From contig JAGVMA010000064.1 in the NCBI GenBank assembly GCA_020054095.1, forward strand, positions 1 to 64,000: a DNA stretch of 64,000 nt, given 5' to 3'. The position numbers and the translations under genes were made by a program. Position 1 is the stretch's first letter. Every line of letters starts with the position of its first letter. Source of the stretch: Bacteroidia bacterium. Its GTDB lineage: Bacteria > Bacteroidota > Bacteroidia > JADZBD01. Under the pieces are notes generated by a model, which worked only from the letters and a program-made list of their open reading frames with translations, had not been told where the DNA came from and searched no databases. Shown piece after piece: positions 19,030 to 28,125 of the stretch.

Positions 19030-20412
19030 TTACTTTTTTATAAATCGCTTTGTTCCTGTTTTGCCATTATCATCCGTTAGCTGAATAATGTAAGTGCCTT
19101 GTGCAAGACTTCCTACTTCTATTGAGCTATTGGTGCTAATGCCGCTTTTTACCGTGCTGCCTACAATATTCATAATCACATAATTGTATCTGCTGCTTGC
19201 GCCCGTAAAATAAATTGCTTCGTTTGCCGGATTAGGGTAAAGCGAAAATTCAAAGCTGCTATTGTTTTCAGTTACACTTAATGGATTAACCACATTCACA
19301 GTTATTGGCACCGATAGTGCAGCGCTTTGCAAGCGCACCGCAAGTAGCGAATCGCAATAAGTAGATGAGCAACCATTGGCATCGGTAATAGTTAAGCAAA
19401 TAGGGTATAGGCCGGGTTGCGTGTAAGTGTGCGATGGGTATTGAGTAAGGTCGCACGGAGTATTATCGCCCCAGCACCAGCTATACGAATAAGGCTGTGT
19501 TCCGCCCGAAGAAGCATCCCATGCCCAGTAGTTGCTGATGTTTAATGAATCTTGCCAAATGTAAAACATGGCATTGCACGGTTGCGGTGGGCCTTGTATT
19601 GTAATGTTTTGACAATACGTATCGTAGCACCAATTTAGCGAATCATAAATATCTAAACAAACAAGATAGGTTCCTCCCCACTGATAAGTATGCGAATCGT
19701 TTTGATTATAACTCCAATTACCATCGCCAAAGTCCCATAAATAATTTGTGTTTACTGTAGTACCTGTAGACGCATCAGTAACAATTAGCGTTTGCCCATT
19801 AACAGTGAATGTATAATTAGCATTGCAATTGCTGTTTCCTTGCACATACACATTTTGACAAATTGAATCGTAGCAGTTGGTAGTTTGATCAGTAATGTAT
19901 AAGCAAACTGTGTAAGAACCCCCATTCGCATAAGTGTGAGAGGTAAATTGCTGGCTGCCGCTTGTATTGTCACCAAACGACCACGAGTAAGTAGTATTTG
20001 GCGTGGTGTTGCTCGATTGATTATAAAAATTTACAGATTGATTGCCCATGTCGTAATAATAAAAATTAGCGATGCAAGGCGGCATGGGGCCATTAATATA
20101 AACACTATCGCAAACATAACTATAGCAACTTGCAAGTGAATCAATAATTGACAAGCAAATGGTATAATACCCACCATAAGTGTAATTGTGAACCTCATTT
20201 TGATTTGTAAAGTATCCAGTGTTATCTCCAAAACTCCAATAATAAGCTGTGTTTTGGCTCGTTCCTGTAGAAGTGTTGGTTGTGCTCACAGTTTGCCCAT
20301 TAACGGTAAATGTGAATGATGCCGAGCAGTTTTGAGCAAAACTGTTAGTGCTTAACAGCGCAATAAATAAAAATGGCACTATTGCTTTTTTGATGTAGTT
20401 AATTGTTTTCAT
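19030..20412 (-). CDS. PKD-repeat T9SS-sorted surface protein
   Basis: The 460-residue protein has a signal peptide (MKTINYIKKAIVPFLFIALL, cleavage after SFAQ). Four PKD-like modules follow, each about 85 residues, with SFGDN, DFGDG or CWGDN motifs and paired cysteines (for example YTVCLYITDQTTNCYDS). Residues about 375-460 form a type A T9SS sorting domain (FSLYPNPANEAIYF, ending KRFIKK). The cysteine-rich repeats suggest a disulfide-stabilised extracellular rod. No enzyme domain is present. It is the third T9SS cargo in this window and stands alone between a terminator and a divergent intergenic region. Confidence 0.87.
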   Translation of the reverse strand: MKTINYIKKAIVPFLFIALLSTNSFAQNCSASFTFTVNGQTVSTTNTSTGTSQNTAYYWSFGDNTGYFTNQNEVHNYTYGGYYTICLSIIDSLASCYSYVCDSVYINGPMPPCIANFYYYDMGNQSVNFYNQSSNTTPNTTYSWSFGDNTSGSQQFTSHTYANGGSYTVCLYITDQTTNCYDSICQNVYVQGNSNCNANYTFTVNGQTLIVTDASTGTTVNTNYLWDFGDGNWSYNQNDSHTYQWGGTYLVCLDIYDSLNWCYDTYCQNITIQGPPQPCNAMFYIWQDSLNISNYWAWDASSGGTQPYSYSWCWGDNTPCDLTQYPSHTYTQPGLYPICLTITDANGCSSTYCDSLLAVRLQSAALSVPITVNVVNPLSVTENNSSFEFSLYPNPANEAIYFTGASSRYNYVIMNIVGSTVKSGISTNSSIEVGSLAQGTYIIQLTDDNGKTGTKRFIKK

Positions 20413-20693
20413 GGTGTTTGGTTTTAATTTTAGTTTGATGAAACAAAGGTTACCCGTTTTGTTTTATTGTAAAAACAGAAATGCTCATTTTCTTACGTGA
20501 GCAAATTTCTATTAATCCCATAAATACTTTGATTTTGCTTAATAAATTGTAATATTTTATTACCGAATAAAAACTATAAATTGGCAGAGAAAACCCCCTT
20601 TTTTTCGAGGAAAAGTTTTTAAAATATTAGTTGCTTAGTACCTTGCTCGTATATACATTTGTGCGGTTATAGATAAAAATATCCTAATTACTT
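20413..20693. other. Divergent intergenic region between T9SS gene and sdh operon
   Basis: The 281 bases hold no credible ORF. The right part carries the sdhC promoter (20630-20661). The left part is AT-rich and should hold the promoter of the leftward T9SS gene; only a near-match to the -7 motif was seen there (TAACCTTTG on the minus strand, one base too long). Confidence 0.5.
20630..20661 (+). promoter_or_regulatory. Promoter of the succinate dehydrogenase operon
   Basis: A -33 TTG (20631-20633, preceded by G) and a -7 TACATTTG (20654-20661) are 20 bases apart, the spacing known for Bacteroidota promoters (TTTG-N19-21-TAnnTTTG). The sdhC ATG follows 32 bases later. This is one of the two cleanest promoters in the window. 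Confidence 0.62.
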
Positions 20694-21347
20694 ATGAATA
20701 AATTCCTTTTATCATCAATAGGCAAAAAAACAGTGATGGCCGTTACCGGCTTGTTTCTAATTTCATTTTTAATAGTGCATTGTGGCATTAACGCACTCAT
20801 TTTTTATAACGATGGTGGCGAAACATTTGTTGCTGCAGCTCACTTTATGGGCACTAATCCTATTATCCGTACAATGGAAGTAGTGCTTTTTGTAGGTTTA
20901 GTACTTCACATTTACCAAGCACTTTTAATTACAATGGAAAACAACAAAGCCCGCCCGGTAAAATATGCGGTAAATGCAGCAAGCTCTAATAGCAAGTGGT
21001 ATAGCCGTTCTATGGGTTTATTAGGCACACTTATTTTAATGTTCTTAATCCTCCATTTAAAATTTTGGTTCTATAGCCGCTTCACTAATTCGCATAACGA
21101 GCACCACACGCTTTATAACGATATGCAGGAAGAATTTCAGCACCTGTGGGTGGTAGTGTTATATATTTTTGCCATGATTTCATTGGCATATCACCTTGTT
21201 CATGGATTTTATTCAGCTTTCCAAACCATTGGATTAAACAATAATAAATACACTCCGCTTATCAGAAACGCAGGCATAGCTTTTTCAATTATAGTACCGT
21301 TAACATTTGCAGCTATGCCCATTGCAATTTACATGGGCTGGATTTAA
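20694..21347 (+). CDS. sdhC: Succinate dehydrogenase/fumarate reductase cytochrome b subunit (type B)
   Basis: The 217-residue membrane subunit has five hydrophobic helices, the layout of the single-anchor type-B SdhC/FrdC that binds two b hemes. Candidate heme histidines sit within helices, for example IVHCGINALIF, VLHIYQALLI, LILHLKFWFY and AYHLVHGFYSAFQ. It anchors SdhA-SdhB to the inner membrane and passes electrons to menaquinone. It is first in an operon with sdhA (33-base gap). Bacteroidota usually have exactly this three-subunit form. Confidence 0.92.
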   Translation: MNKFLLSSIGKKTVMAVTGLFLISFLIVHCGINALIFYNDGGETFVAAAHFMGTNPIIRTMEVVLFVGLVLHIYQALLITMENNKARPVKYAVNAASSNSKWYSRSMGLLGTLILMFLILHLKFWFYSRFTNSHNEHHTLYNDMQEEFQHLWVVVLYIFAMISLAYHLVHGFYSAFQTIGLNNNKYTPLIRNAGIAFSIIVPLTFAAMPIAIYMGWI

Positions 21348-21380
21348 CTAATTTTTAAAATAATCTTTTCACAATAAGAT

Positions 21381-23360
21381 ATGAGCAAATTAAATTCAAA
21401 AATACCCGAAGGACCATTAGAAACTAAGTGGACAAAATACAAATCAACTGTTCCGCTCGTTAACCCTGCAAACAAGCGCAGTATCGAAGTGATAGTGGTA
21501 GGTTCCGGTTTAGCCGGTGCATCTGCAGCCGCCTCGTTAGCCGAATTAGGTTACAAAGTAAAATGCTTTTGTTTCCAAGACTCTCCGCGCAGAGCACATT
21601 CCATTGCAGCGCAAGGCGGCATTAATGCTGCCAAAAATTATCAGAACGATGGCGATAGTGTTTTCCGCTTGTTTTATGATACTGTAAAAGGCGGTGATTA
21701 TCGTGCCCGCGAAGCAAATGTTTACCGCTTGGCCGATGTTTCGGCAAATATTATTGACCAATGTGTGGCGCAAGGCGTGCCATTCGCGCGTGAGTATGGC
21801 GGCTATTTAAGTAATCGTTCGTTCGGTGGCACTCAAGTGCAACGCACGTTTTACGCAGCCGGACAAACCGGGCAACAATTATTATTAGGTGCTTATTCTG
21901 CTTTGGAAAGACAAGTAGGACTAGGCACAGTTAAAATGTATTCGCGCCACGAGATGCTGGAAATAGTGATGATAGATGGTAAAGCACGAGGCATTATTGC
22001 ACGCGATTTAATTTCAGGAAAATTAGAAAGACACTTTGGGCACGCAGTTTTATTATGCACAGGCGGATATGGAAACGTATTTTTTCTTTCGACCAATGCC
22101 ATGGGCAGTAACGTAACTGCTGCTTGGAAAGCGCACAAGCAAGGTGCATTTTTTGGCAACCCATGCTTCACACAAATTCACCCAACTTGTATTCCCGTTT
22201 CGGGCGATCACCAATCAAAACTTACATTGATGTCAGAATCGTTACGTAACGATGGCAGAATATGGGTGCCGAAACAAAAAGATGACAAGCGTAAAGCAAA
22301 CGAAATTCCGGAAGAAGAAAGAGATTATTATTTAGAACGCAGGTATCCGGCATTCGGTAATTTAGTTCCGCGCGATGTAGCTTCGCGTGCAGCCAAAGAG
22401 CGTTGCGATGCAGGTTATGGAGTGGGCACATCTAAAATGGCAGTGTATCTGGATTATGCAGCAGCCATTGAGCGTTACGGAAATGTACAAGCAAATAAAT
22501 TAAACCTTCACAATCCATCAAAAGAAAAAATAATTGAATTAGGTAAAGAAGTAGTAAAAGAAAAATACGGAAACCTGTTTGATATGTACGCCAAAATCAC
22601 TGGCGAAAACCCTTACGAAACACCAATGCGAATTTATCCTGCCGTGCATTATACTATGGGCGGCCTTTGGGTTGATTATGAGTTGATGACTACCGTGCCC
22701 GGATTATATGCACTTGGCGAAGCTAATTTTAGCGACCATGGCGCTAACCGATTAGGCGCTTCGGCACTCATGCAGGGCTTGGCCGATGGATATTTTGTAA
22801 TTCCTTATACTATTGGCTCGTACCTTTCGCAAGACATTAGAACCAAGGCAATACCTACCGACCACGAGGCATTTGTGAGCGCAGAGAAAAAAGTGCAAGA
22901 CCAATTAGACAGACTGATGAACATTAAAGGAACAAAATCGGTTGACCACTTTCATAAAAAGTTAGGAAAAATAATGTGGGATAAATGCGGCATGGCTCGA
23001 AACGAACAAGGACTAAAAGAAGCAGTAGCAGAAATACGCACATTGCGCGAGGAGTTTTGGAATGATGTGCGCATCCCCGGATTGCAAAACGAATTTAATT
23101 TAGAGTTAGAAAAAGCCGGCAGAGTTGCCGATTTTCTGGAGCTGGGCGAATTAATGTGCATGGACGCTCTTAACAGAAAAGAAAGTTGTGGTGGGCACTT
23201 CCGTGAAGAATCGCAAACAGAAGATGGTGAAGCAAAACGCGATGACGATAACTTTGCATACGTAGCAGCTTGGGAAAACAAAGGCAATAACAATTGGGAA
23301 TTGCACAAAGAAGAATTGAACTTTGAGATAGTGCACCCAAGCCAACGCAGCTACAAGTAA
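21381..23360 (+). CDS. sdhA: Succinate dehydrogenase flavoprotein subunit
   Basis: SdhA oxidises succinate to fumarate with covalently bound FAD. The 659-residue protein has the dinucleotide-binding [17 protein letters not shown] motif near residue 38, the FAD-attachment context [11 protein letters not shown] near residue 74, and catalytic-site blocks [20 protein letters not shown] and the late [13 protein letters not shown] motif. Length matches type-B enzymes. The stop codon is immediately followed by the ATG of an unrelated glycosyltransferase-like gene, which separates it from sdhB. Confidence 0.95.
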   Translation: MSKLNSKIPEGPLETKWTKYKSTVPLVNPANKRSIEVIVVGSGLAGASAAASLAELGYKVKCFCFQDSPRRAHSIAAQGGINAAKNYQNDGDSVFRLFYDTVKGGDYRAREANVYRLADVSANIIDQCVAQGVPFAREYGGYLSNRSFGGTQVQRTFYAAGQTGQQLLLGAYSALERQVGLGTVKMYSRHEMLEIVMIDGKARGIIARDLISGKLERHFGHAVLLCTGGYGNVFFLSTNAMGSNVTAAWKAHKQGAFFGNPCFTQIHPTCIPVSGDHQSKLTLMSESLRNDGRIWVPKQKDDKRKANEIPEEERDYYLERRYPAFGNLVPRDVASRAAKERCDAGYGVGTSKMAVYLDYAAAIERYGNVQANKLNLHNPSKEKIIELGKEVVKEKYGNLFDMYAKITGENPYETPMRIYPAVHYTMGGLWVDYELMTTVPGLYALGEANFSDHGANRLGASALMQGLADGYFVIPYTIGSYLSQDIRTKAIPTDHEAFVSAEKKVQDQLDRLMNIKGTKSVDHFHKKLGKIMWDKCGMARNEQGLKEAVAEIRTLREEFWNDVRIPGLQNEFNLELEKAGRVADFLELGELMCMDALNRKESCGGHFREESQTEDGEAKRDDDNFAYVAAWENKGNNNWELHKEELNFEIVHPSQRSYK

Positions 23361-24278
23361 ATGCAAGTAAGCGGTTTCACTTTTATCCGAAACGGAGTAA
23401 AATACGATTACCCATTTGTTGAATCAATAAAATCGTTGCTGCCGCTTGTAGATGAGTTGATAGTAGCAGTAGGCAACAGCGAAGACGATACATTAAAAAA
23501 TGTTCTTTCTATTAATGACAGTAAAATAAAAATAGTTGAAACCACTTGGGACGAAACTTTGCGCGAAGGCGGTGCGGTGCTTGCAACAGAAACCAACAAA
23601 GCAAAAGCACACGTTAGCACAGAAAGCACTTGGCTAATCTATTTGCAATCCGATGAACTGATTCACGAAAAACATTATCAGTCCATAAAAAACGCCATGC
23701 AAAATTATGCCGATGATGAAAATGTAGAAGGACTTTTGTTTAACTACAAACACTTTTACGGAAGCTACAATTACTATGCAGATGGAGTGAAATGGTATGA
23801 TAAAGAAATACGAATCATCCGAAACGATAAAAACATAGTATCCTATAAAGATGCGCAAGGATTCAGGAAAAATGGAAATAAACTAAAAGTGAAATTGATT
23901 GATGCATTTATTTTTCATTACGGATGGGTAAAGAATCCGGTAAGCATGTTTCAGAAACAAACGGATATAGGTAAATGGTGGCGCAATAATGATGAACAGC
24001 AAAACTATGAGCAGGAAAATAAAACCAAAAACAAAGGCATAGCATTCGTGTTCAATCAAATTGACTCAGTAGCCAAGTTTACAGAAACTCATCCGTTGAT
24101 GATGCAAAACAGAATTGAAAAAGCCGACTGGAAAATAACGCTCGATGAAAAAAGAAAAAACTTTAGTTCTGCCAAACAAAAAATATTTTACTGGATGAAA
24201 AAAAATGGGGCTGGCGGCCCGGTGAATACAAAAATTACAAAACGATATAAAGCAATAGTATGGAACATAAAAACTTAA
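23361..24278 (+). CDS. Glycosyltransferase family 2-like protein inserted between sdhA and sdhB
   Basis: The 305-residue protein looks like a GT-A fold glycosyltransferase. It has an N-terminal Rossmann-like start ([19 protein letters not shown]), then [17 protein letters not shown], and a DxD-like segment in [10 protein letters not shown]. The C-terminus is basic, with no membrane segment. Its ATG begins at the base after the sdhA stop and its 3' end overlaps the sdhB start by 19 bases in another frame. It is therefore embedded in the sdh transcript, although its product has no obvious role in respiration. The sugar substrate is unknown. Codon use and AT content match the flanks. Confidence 0.8.
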   Translation: MQVSGFTFIRNGVKYDYPFVESIKSLLPLVDELIVAVGNSEDDTLKNVLSINDSKIKIVETTWDETLREGGAVLATETNKAKAHVSTESTWLIYLQSDELIHEKHYQSIKNAMQNYADDENVEGLLFNYKHFYGSYNYYADGVKWYDKEIRIIRNDKNIVSYKDAQGFRKNGNKLKVKLIDAFIFHYGWVKNPVSMFQKQTDIGKWWRNNDEQQNYEQENKTKNKGIAFVFNQIDSVAKFTETHPLMMQNRIEKADWKITLDEKRKNFSSAKQKIFYWMKKNGAGGPVNTKITKRYKAIVWNIKT

Positions 24279-25030
24279 ATCTGACCTTAAAAATTTGGCG
24301 ACAAAAAAACAGTAAAGAAGCCGGCAACTTTGTTTCTTATAAAGTGAGTGACATTTCTGCTGATATGTCGTTTTTAGAAATGATAGACGTGCTTAACGAG
24401 CATTTAATAAATGCTGGCGATGAACCCGTAGCATTTGATCACGATTGCCGCGAAGGAATTTGCGGAATGTGTAGCATGTATATTAATGGTCGTGCCCATG
24501 GCCCATGGCAAGGAACAACCACTTGCCAATTACACATGCGCGCATTTAACGATGGAGAAACAATTACCATAGAACCATGGCGCGCAAAGGGATTTCCTGT
24601 AATAAAAGATTTAACTGTTGACAGAACTGCGTTTGATAGAATTATTGCATCTGGAGGATTTGTGTCGGTTAACACCGGAAACGCAAAAGATGCGAACAAT
24701 ATACCTGTTCCAAAAGATGATGCAGATAAAGCATTTGCTGCTGCTGCCTGCATTGGCTGTGGTGCTTGTGTGGCTGCTTGTAAAAATGCATCGGCAATGC
24801 TTTTTGTATCAGCAAAAGTTTCGCAGCTGGCTTTGTTGCCTCAAGGGCAAATAGAGCGCGAAACACGCGTTTTAAATATGGTGAGCCAAATGGATGCCGA
24901 AGGGTTTGGTAGCTGCACCAACACAGGTGCTTGCGAAGCTGAGTGTCCGAAAGAAATTTCGATCGAAAATATTGCACGACTTAACAGAGAATATTTCATG
25001 GCTAACTTAAAGAAAAAAGATTACCTTTAA
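24260..25030 (+). CDS. sdhB: Succinate dehydrogenase iron-sulfur subunit
   Basis: SdhB carries electrons from FAD to the cytochrome b subunit through three clusters. The 256-residue protein has the [2Fe-2S] site (CREGICGMC and a later C in GTTTCQ) near residues 57-90, [12 protein letters not shown] near residue 165 and [16 protein letters not shown] near residue 215 for the [4Fe-4S] and [3Fe-4S] clusters. The complete set of cysteines suggests an active enzyme. The start overlaps the preceding glycosyltransferase-like gene by 19 bases, so its translation is probably coupled to that insert. Confidence 0.94.
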   Translation: MEHKNLNLTLKIWRQKNSKEAGNFVSYKVSDISADMSFLEMIDVLNEHLINAGDEPVAFDHDCREGICGMCSMYINGRAHGPWQGTTTCQLHMRAFNDGETITIEPWRAKGFPVIKDLTVDRTAFDRIIASGGFVSVNTGNAKDANNIPVPKDDADKAFAAAACIGCGACVAACKNASAMLFVSAKVSQLALLPQGQIERETRVLNMVSQMDAEGFGSCTNTGACEAECPKEISIENIARLNREYFMANLKKKDYL

Positions 25031-25057
25031 AGTTCAAACAATTAAAAACTACAGCCC

Positions 25058-25378
25058 ATGATTAAAATGCTTTTTAACACATTTGGCAATGCTCCATTAG
25101 TAGGCGATGCCATTAAAGCTGCCTATGTAGGTTCGCTTGTAAAAGATTTAGTTCAACAAGGTAAAAACAGCCCTGCAAAAGACGAACTGAAAAATTTAGG
25201 CAACCAAGAACTTGACACTCAGCTTAATTCGCAAGCTAACGCAATGTACGACCAACACATTACACCGGTAATTACTCAAAATAATATTCCATCAGCAATT
25301 CACACTCGAATAAAAGAGAAAGCAATTTCTCAGCTGGTAACAGTGATGCGTGATAAAGTAAAGCAGATGAAAAAATAA
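25058..25378 (+). CDS. Small uncharacterised protein downstream of sdhB
   Basis: The 106-residue product is mostly helical and basic. It has no signal peptide; the short hydrophobic stretch near the N-terminus (GDAIKAAYVGSLVKDLV) is amphipathic rather than transmembrane. I do not recognise the family. It starts 27 bases after sdhB and ends at a strong terminator, so it is probably the last gene of the sdh transcript. The position could mean an accessory role for the complex, but nothing in the sequence shows that. Confidence 0.65.
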   Translation: MIKMLFNTFGNAPLVGDAIKAAYVGSLVKDLVQQGKNSPAKDELKNLGNQELDTQLNSQANAMYDQHITPVITQNNIPSAIHTRIKEKAISQLVTVMRDKVKQMKK

Positions 25379-25394
25379 AATTCAATAATTCTTG

Positions 25395-25426
25395 AAAAAC
25401 TCCGAAAGCAATTTCGGAGTTTTTTT
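25395..25426. terminator. Bidirectional terminator after the sdh operon
   Basis: A 13-bp stem (25395-25407 with 25412-25424) has a 4-base GCAA loop and flanking A and T runs. It separates the sdh transcript from the converging radical SAM gene, whose stop codon lies at the edge of the hairpin. Confidence 0.82.
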
Positions 25427-26504
25427 ATGAGAACAAATCAAGCTGAGCATTATCTGTTTTAGGTTTACTAAACGCAGTTAAATCATAATCAAAGCGGTTA
25501 CGATTAGATAAATATTTTTTCACGGCAGTTTTATGAAGCTGCTTTATTGCTTCAGCCACTTTGCCTTCGCCACTCATGCGTTTTCCCAAACGACTGTCGT
25601 TTAAATTTCCGCCATGACATTCTTTTATCTGATTCAGAATTTTATTTGCAGCATCGGGGAAAGCCTTGTTTAGCCAATCGGTAAAAATTTGCCCTATTGC
25701 GCCATTTAACCTCACAATGGTATAGCCGGCTGCGCTAGCACCATGCTCTGCAGCCGCTTTTATTAGTGCCGGAATTTCCATGTTGTTCAATCCCGGAACA
25801 ATTGGTGCTGTCATTATTCCAGTGGGAATATTTTTTTTGCTCAGCTCTTCAATTACTTTTAGTCGCCTTTTTGCAGTTACAGTTCGTGGTTCCATTTTTT
25901 GACGTAAATCTTCATTGAGCGAGGTTATGGAAATCATTACGTGAACCAATTTTAGTTTTGCTAATTCCGAAAGCAAATCAATATCGCGAAGTATAAGTGC
26001 ATTTTTTGTGATGATACTAACAGGGTGCTTAAACCGCAATAACACTTCGAGCGTACTGCGAGTAATTCTTTCTACACGTTCTATTGGCTGATAACAATCA
26101 GTATTTCCTGATAGCATAATAGGACGCACTTCCCAATTTTTGCCCATGAATTGTTTTTCCATTAATTGTGCAGCATTACGTTTGATAATTATTTTTTGCT
26201 CAAAATCTAATCCTGCACTAAATCCCCAGTACTCGTGTACATTACGTGCATAGCAGTAAATGCAACCGTGCTCACAACCTTGGTAAGGGTTCATGCTATA
26301 AACCGAACCAATATCGGCACTCACAACTTTATTTATTATTTTTTTCGGACTTTCAGTAAAATATTGCGTTCGCGAATTGATCAGCAGTTCTTCGTCTAAA
26401 ACTTCTAAATGTTCTTGAACATATACTTGCTTTAAATATTTATTGGCGGTATTTATTTGTGAGCCGCGTCCGGTAAAATATTTTTTGTCATCTTGATTTT
26501 GCAC
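25425..26504 (-). CDS. Radical SAM protein of the PA0069 / SplB-like family
   Basis: The 359-residue protein carries the radical SAM cluster motif CEHGCIYCYARN (Cys-x3-Cys-x2-Cys) near residue 78. The surrounding order resembles the PA0069 family, which is related to spore photoproduct lyase: GRGSQINTANKY at the N-terminus, SGNTDCYQPIER and SITSLNEDLRQKMEPR. The [4Fe-4S] cluster reduces S-adenosylmethionine to a radical; the substrate of this family is not established. The likely start is GTG at 26504, since no ATG precedes it in frame. Confidence 0.85.
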   Translation of the reverse strand: MQNQDDKKYFTGRGSQINTANKYLKQVYVQEHLEVLDEELLINSRTQYFTESPKKIINKVVSADIGSVYSMNPYQGCEHGCIYCYARNVHEYWGFSAGLDFEQKIIIKRNAAQLMEKQFMGKNWEVRPIMLSGNTDCYQPIERVERITRSTLEVLLRFKHPVSIITKNALILRDIDLLSELAKLKLVHVMISITSLNEDLRQKMEPRTVTAKRRLKVIEELSKKNIPTGIMTAPIVPGLNNMEIPALIKAAAEHGASAAGYTIVRLNGAIGQIFTDWLNKAFPDAANKILNQIKECHGGNLNDSRLGKRMSGEGKVAEAIKQLHKTAVKKYLSNRNRFDYDLTAFSKPKTDNAQLDLFS

Positions 26505-26567
26505 AGGATTAAAATTAAGCCATAAAAAAACTTAATCCTATTCATTTTTACAAACAGTTGAAAAAAA

Positions 26568-26981
26568 TTATTGGTAAAATTCCTTTTGCTTTTGCAGTAG
26601 CCATGCAATCGCCTTGTTTTTATCGGTAAACATCCGAGTGGGTTTGGGTGGCTTATTTATTTTAATATAAAAATTGGCCAATAGTTTTTCGGGAAGCGAA
26701 CTTACCACAAATGCATCGGCAATAGTTTGTGCATTAGCATATTCTGATGCCGAATACTCACGTACACCGGGCCCAAGCGTAACATATTCTCCGGCTGTTA
26801 TTAAATTGGCAAATAACTTGCCTTTGCCAATTTCTTTAACAGCCTCTACCACCTCCTTAATATCATCTACTTCAAGTGTAGAGTTTGATTTAAAATCAAA
26901 ATGCATTAAACCATCGGTGCGTAAAGTAACAGTAGAAAAACGCAAGCTGCGCTTTTCTACAATAACTTGTTCTATGTTCAC
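26568..26981 (-). CDS. STAS/SEC14-like small protein
   Basis: The product (about 137 residues) has alternating beta and alpha segments. The central part KLFANLITAGEYVTLGPGVREY is followed by a helix and by a C-terminal segment in which a lone Trp precedes a charged tail. It resembles the SpoIIAA/STAS-like proteins common in Bacteroidota, whose function is unknown. GTG at 26981, 4 bases after the preceding stop, is taken as start; a TTG at 26993 that overlaps that stop is the alternative. It forms a two-gene leftward unit with the SRPBCC/GyrI-like gene. Confidence 0.62.
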   Translation of the reverse strand: MNIEQVIVEKRSLRFSTVTLRTDGLMHFDFKSNSTLEVDDIKEVVEAVKEIGKGKLFANLITAGEYVTLGPGVREYSASEYANAQTIADAFVVSSLPEKLLANFYIKINKPPKPTRMFTDKNKAIAWLLQKQKEFYQ

Positions 26982-26985
26982 TTTT

Positions 26986-27996
26986 TTATTCAACGTAATT
27001 CCAAACTTCAGTTAAAATTTCGTACGGATTTTTTACCGTAGCAGGATCAGTGATATAAACATCCCAACTTGGCCCAGATAATTTTTTTCCGTTATCCGCA
27101 GCCCATTTTTGCAGCAGTGCATACGCTTCCATCGTTTCTTCATAAGGGCCGTAGTGAAGTGCAACTATAGCTGCGCCCGGTTTTGTTTCCCACGATTTTA
27201 TTCGGCCTTCGGTTTTTGCCGGTTTTTTATTTACAATTATTCCGGCTTCCATGTCAAACATTTTTCCATCTTCCACCGTGTGATAAATACAAAAAACAGG
27301 GCCTGCCATTTGCAAATTTTCTTTGCCGATAAATGCACCTATTTCTCCGTAAAGTTCGCCAAGTCGAGCACCAATTTCGCTCATGTTAGTAACCGTATCG
27401 CGTATGGTAAGTACTTGCATGGCAGTTACATTTCGTTCTTCAACTCTTATCTCCGGCTTTCTAGGCATGCTTTCGCAGTGTTTTTTAAGTCCGGCTAATG
27501 TTTTATCAAAATCTTCATTCATCATTTTATCAAATCCCATTACAAGCATTAGCGGGCGAAAAGGCAGCATAATGTCCATGTTAATGAAAATAGAAACATT
27601 AGTTCCGTTAGCCGAGTCCGCAAATTTCCATCCGCCTTTATTGGGAGTCCAGTCTTCCATTTGCAATTCTGTTTCTATAAGTTTATTTTCCTGAACACTT
27701 GTAATTATCATTGAACCATTACCTACATTTTTATGTGTGCTTTTCCAAATGTGCTTTGAACCCACGCCTGTTTCGGGGCCTTCATAACTACTTTGTATGG
27801 CGCTATCTATATTATCCCAATACGACCAGTTTTTCCATGTCTTGAAATTGTTTACTTCAGTAAATGCTTTTGAACTGTTTGTGGCTATAAATGTGCTGCG
27901 TTCGATGTACATATTGCCGGGCAAAAACAATGCAACAATAAAATACAGCGCAATAAAAATTACTAAGCCAATTAAAATTTTTTTTAAAAATTTCAT
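26986..27996 (-). CDS. SRPBCC-domain protein with GyrI-like effector-binding domain
   Basis: An N-terminal membrane anchor (FLKKILIGLVIFIALYFIVALFL) precedes an SRPBCC/polyketide-cyclase-like ligand-binding domain (about 30-175). Residues about 180-336 form a GyrI/AraC-effector-like domain (VEERNVTAMQVLTIRD, ALHYGPYEE, DVYITDP). There is no helix-turn-helix, so it is not itself a regulator of the AraC type. Combined SRPBCC-GyrI proteins are found in Bacteroidota and are thought to bind small hydrophobic or cationic molecules; the ligand here is unknown. A -7-like TACATTTG lies upstream on the minus strand. Confidence 0.8.
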   Translation of the reverse strand: MKFLKKILIGLVIFIALYFIVALFLPGNMYIERSTFIATNSSKAFTEVNNFKTWKNWSYWDNIDSAIQSSYEGPETGVGSKHIWKSTHKNVGNGSMIITSVQENKLIETELQMEDWTPNKGGWKFADSANGTNVSIFINMDIMLPFRPLMLVMGFDKMMNEDFDKTLAGLKKHCESMPRKPEIRVEERNVTAMQVLTIRDTVTNMSEIGARLGELYGEIGAFIGKENLQMAGPVFCIYHTVEDGKMFDMEAGIIVNKKPAKTEGRIKSWETKPGAAIVALHYGPYEETMEAYALLQKWAADNGKKLSGPSWDVYITDPATVKNPYEILTEVWNYVE

Positions 27997-28026
27997 TATA
28001 ATTTTTTTAGAGATTTAACTTGTCGG

Positions 28027-28034
28027 CAAATGTA
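28027..28034 (-). promoter_or_regulatory. Candidate -7 element (TACATTTG) for the SRPBCC/GyrI gene
   Basis: The minus strand reads TACATTTG, identical to the -7 element of sdhC, 31 bases before the ATG at 27996. No -33 TTG lies at the expected distance. Confidence 0.38.
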
Positions 28035-28125
28035 CTTATTATCCCCATCAAGGTCTAATTTTTGACGTTTAAAAACTTGCATACCATTTATAATTTATTA
28101 GTTTAGCTGTCCTCAAAAACATCCT

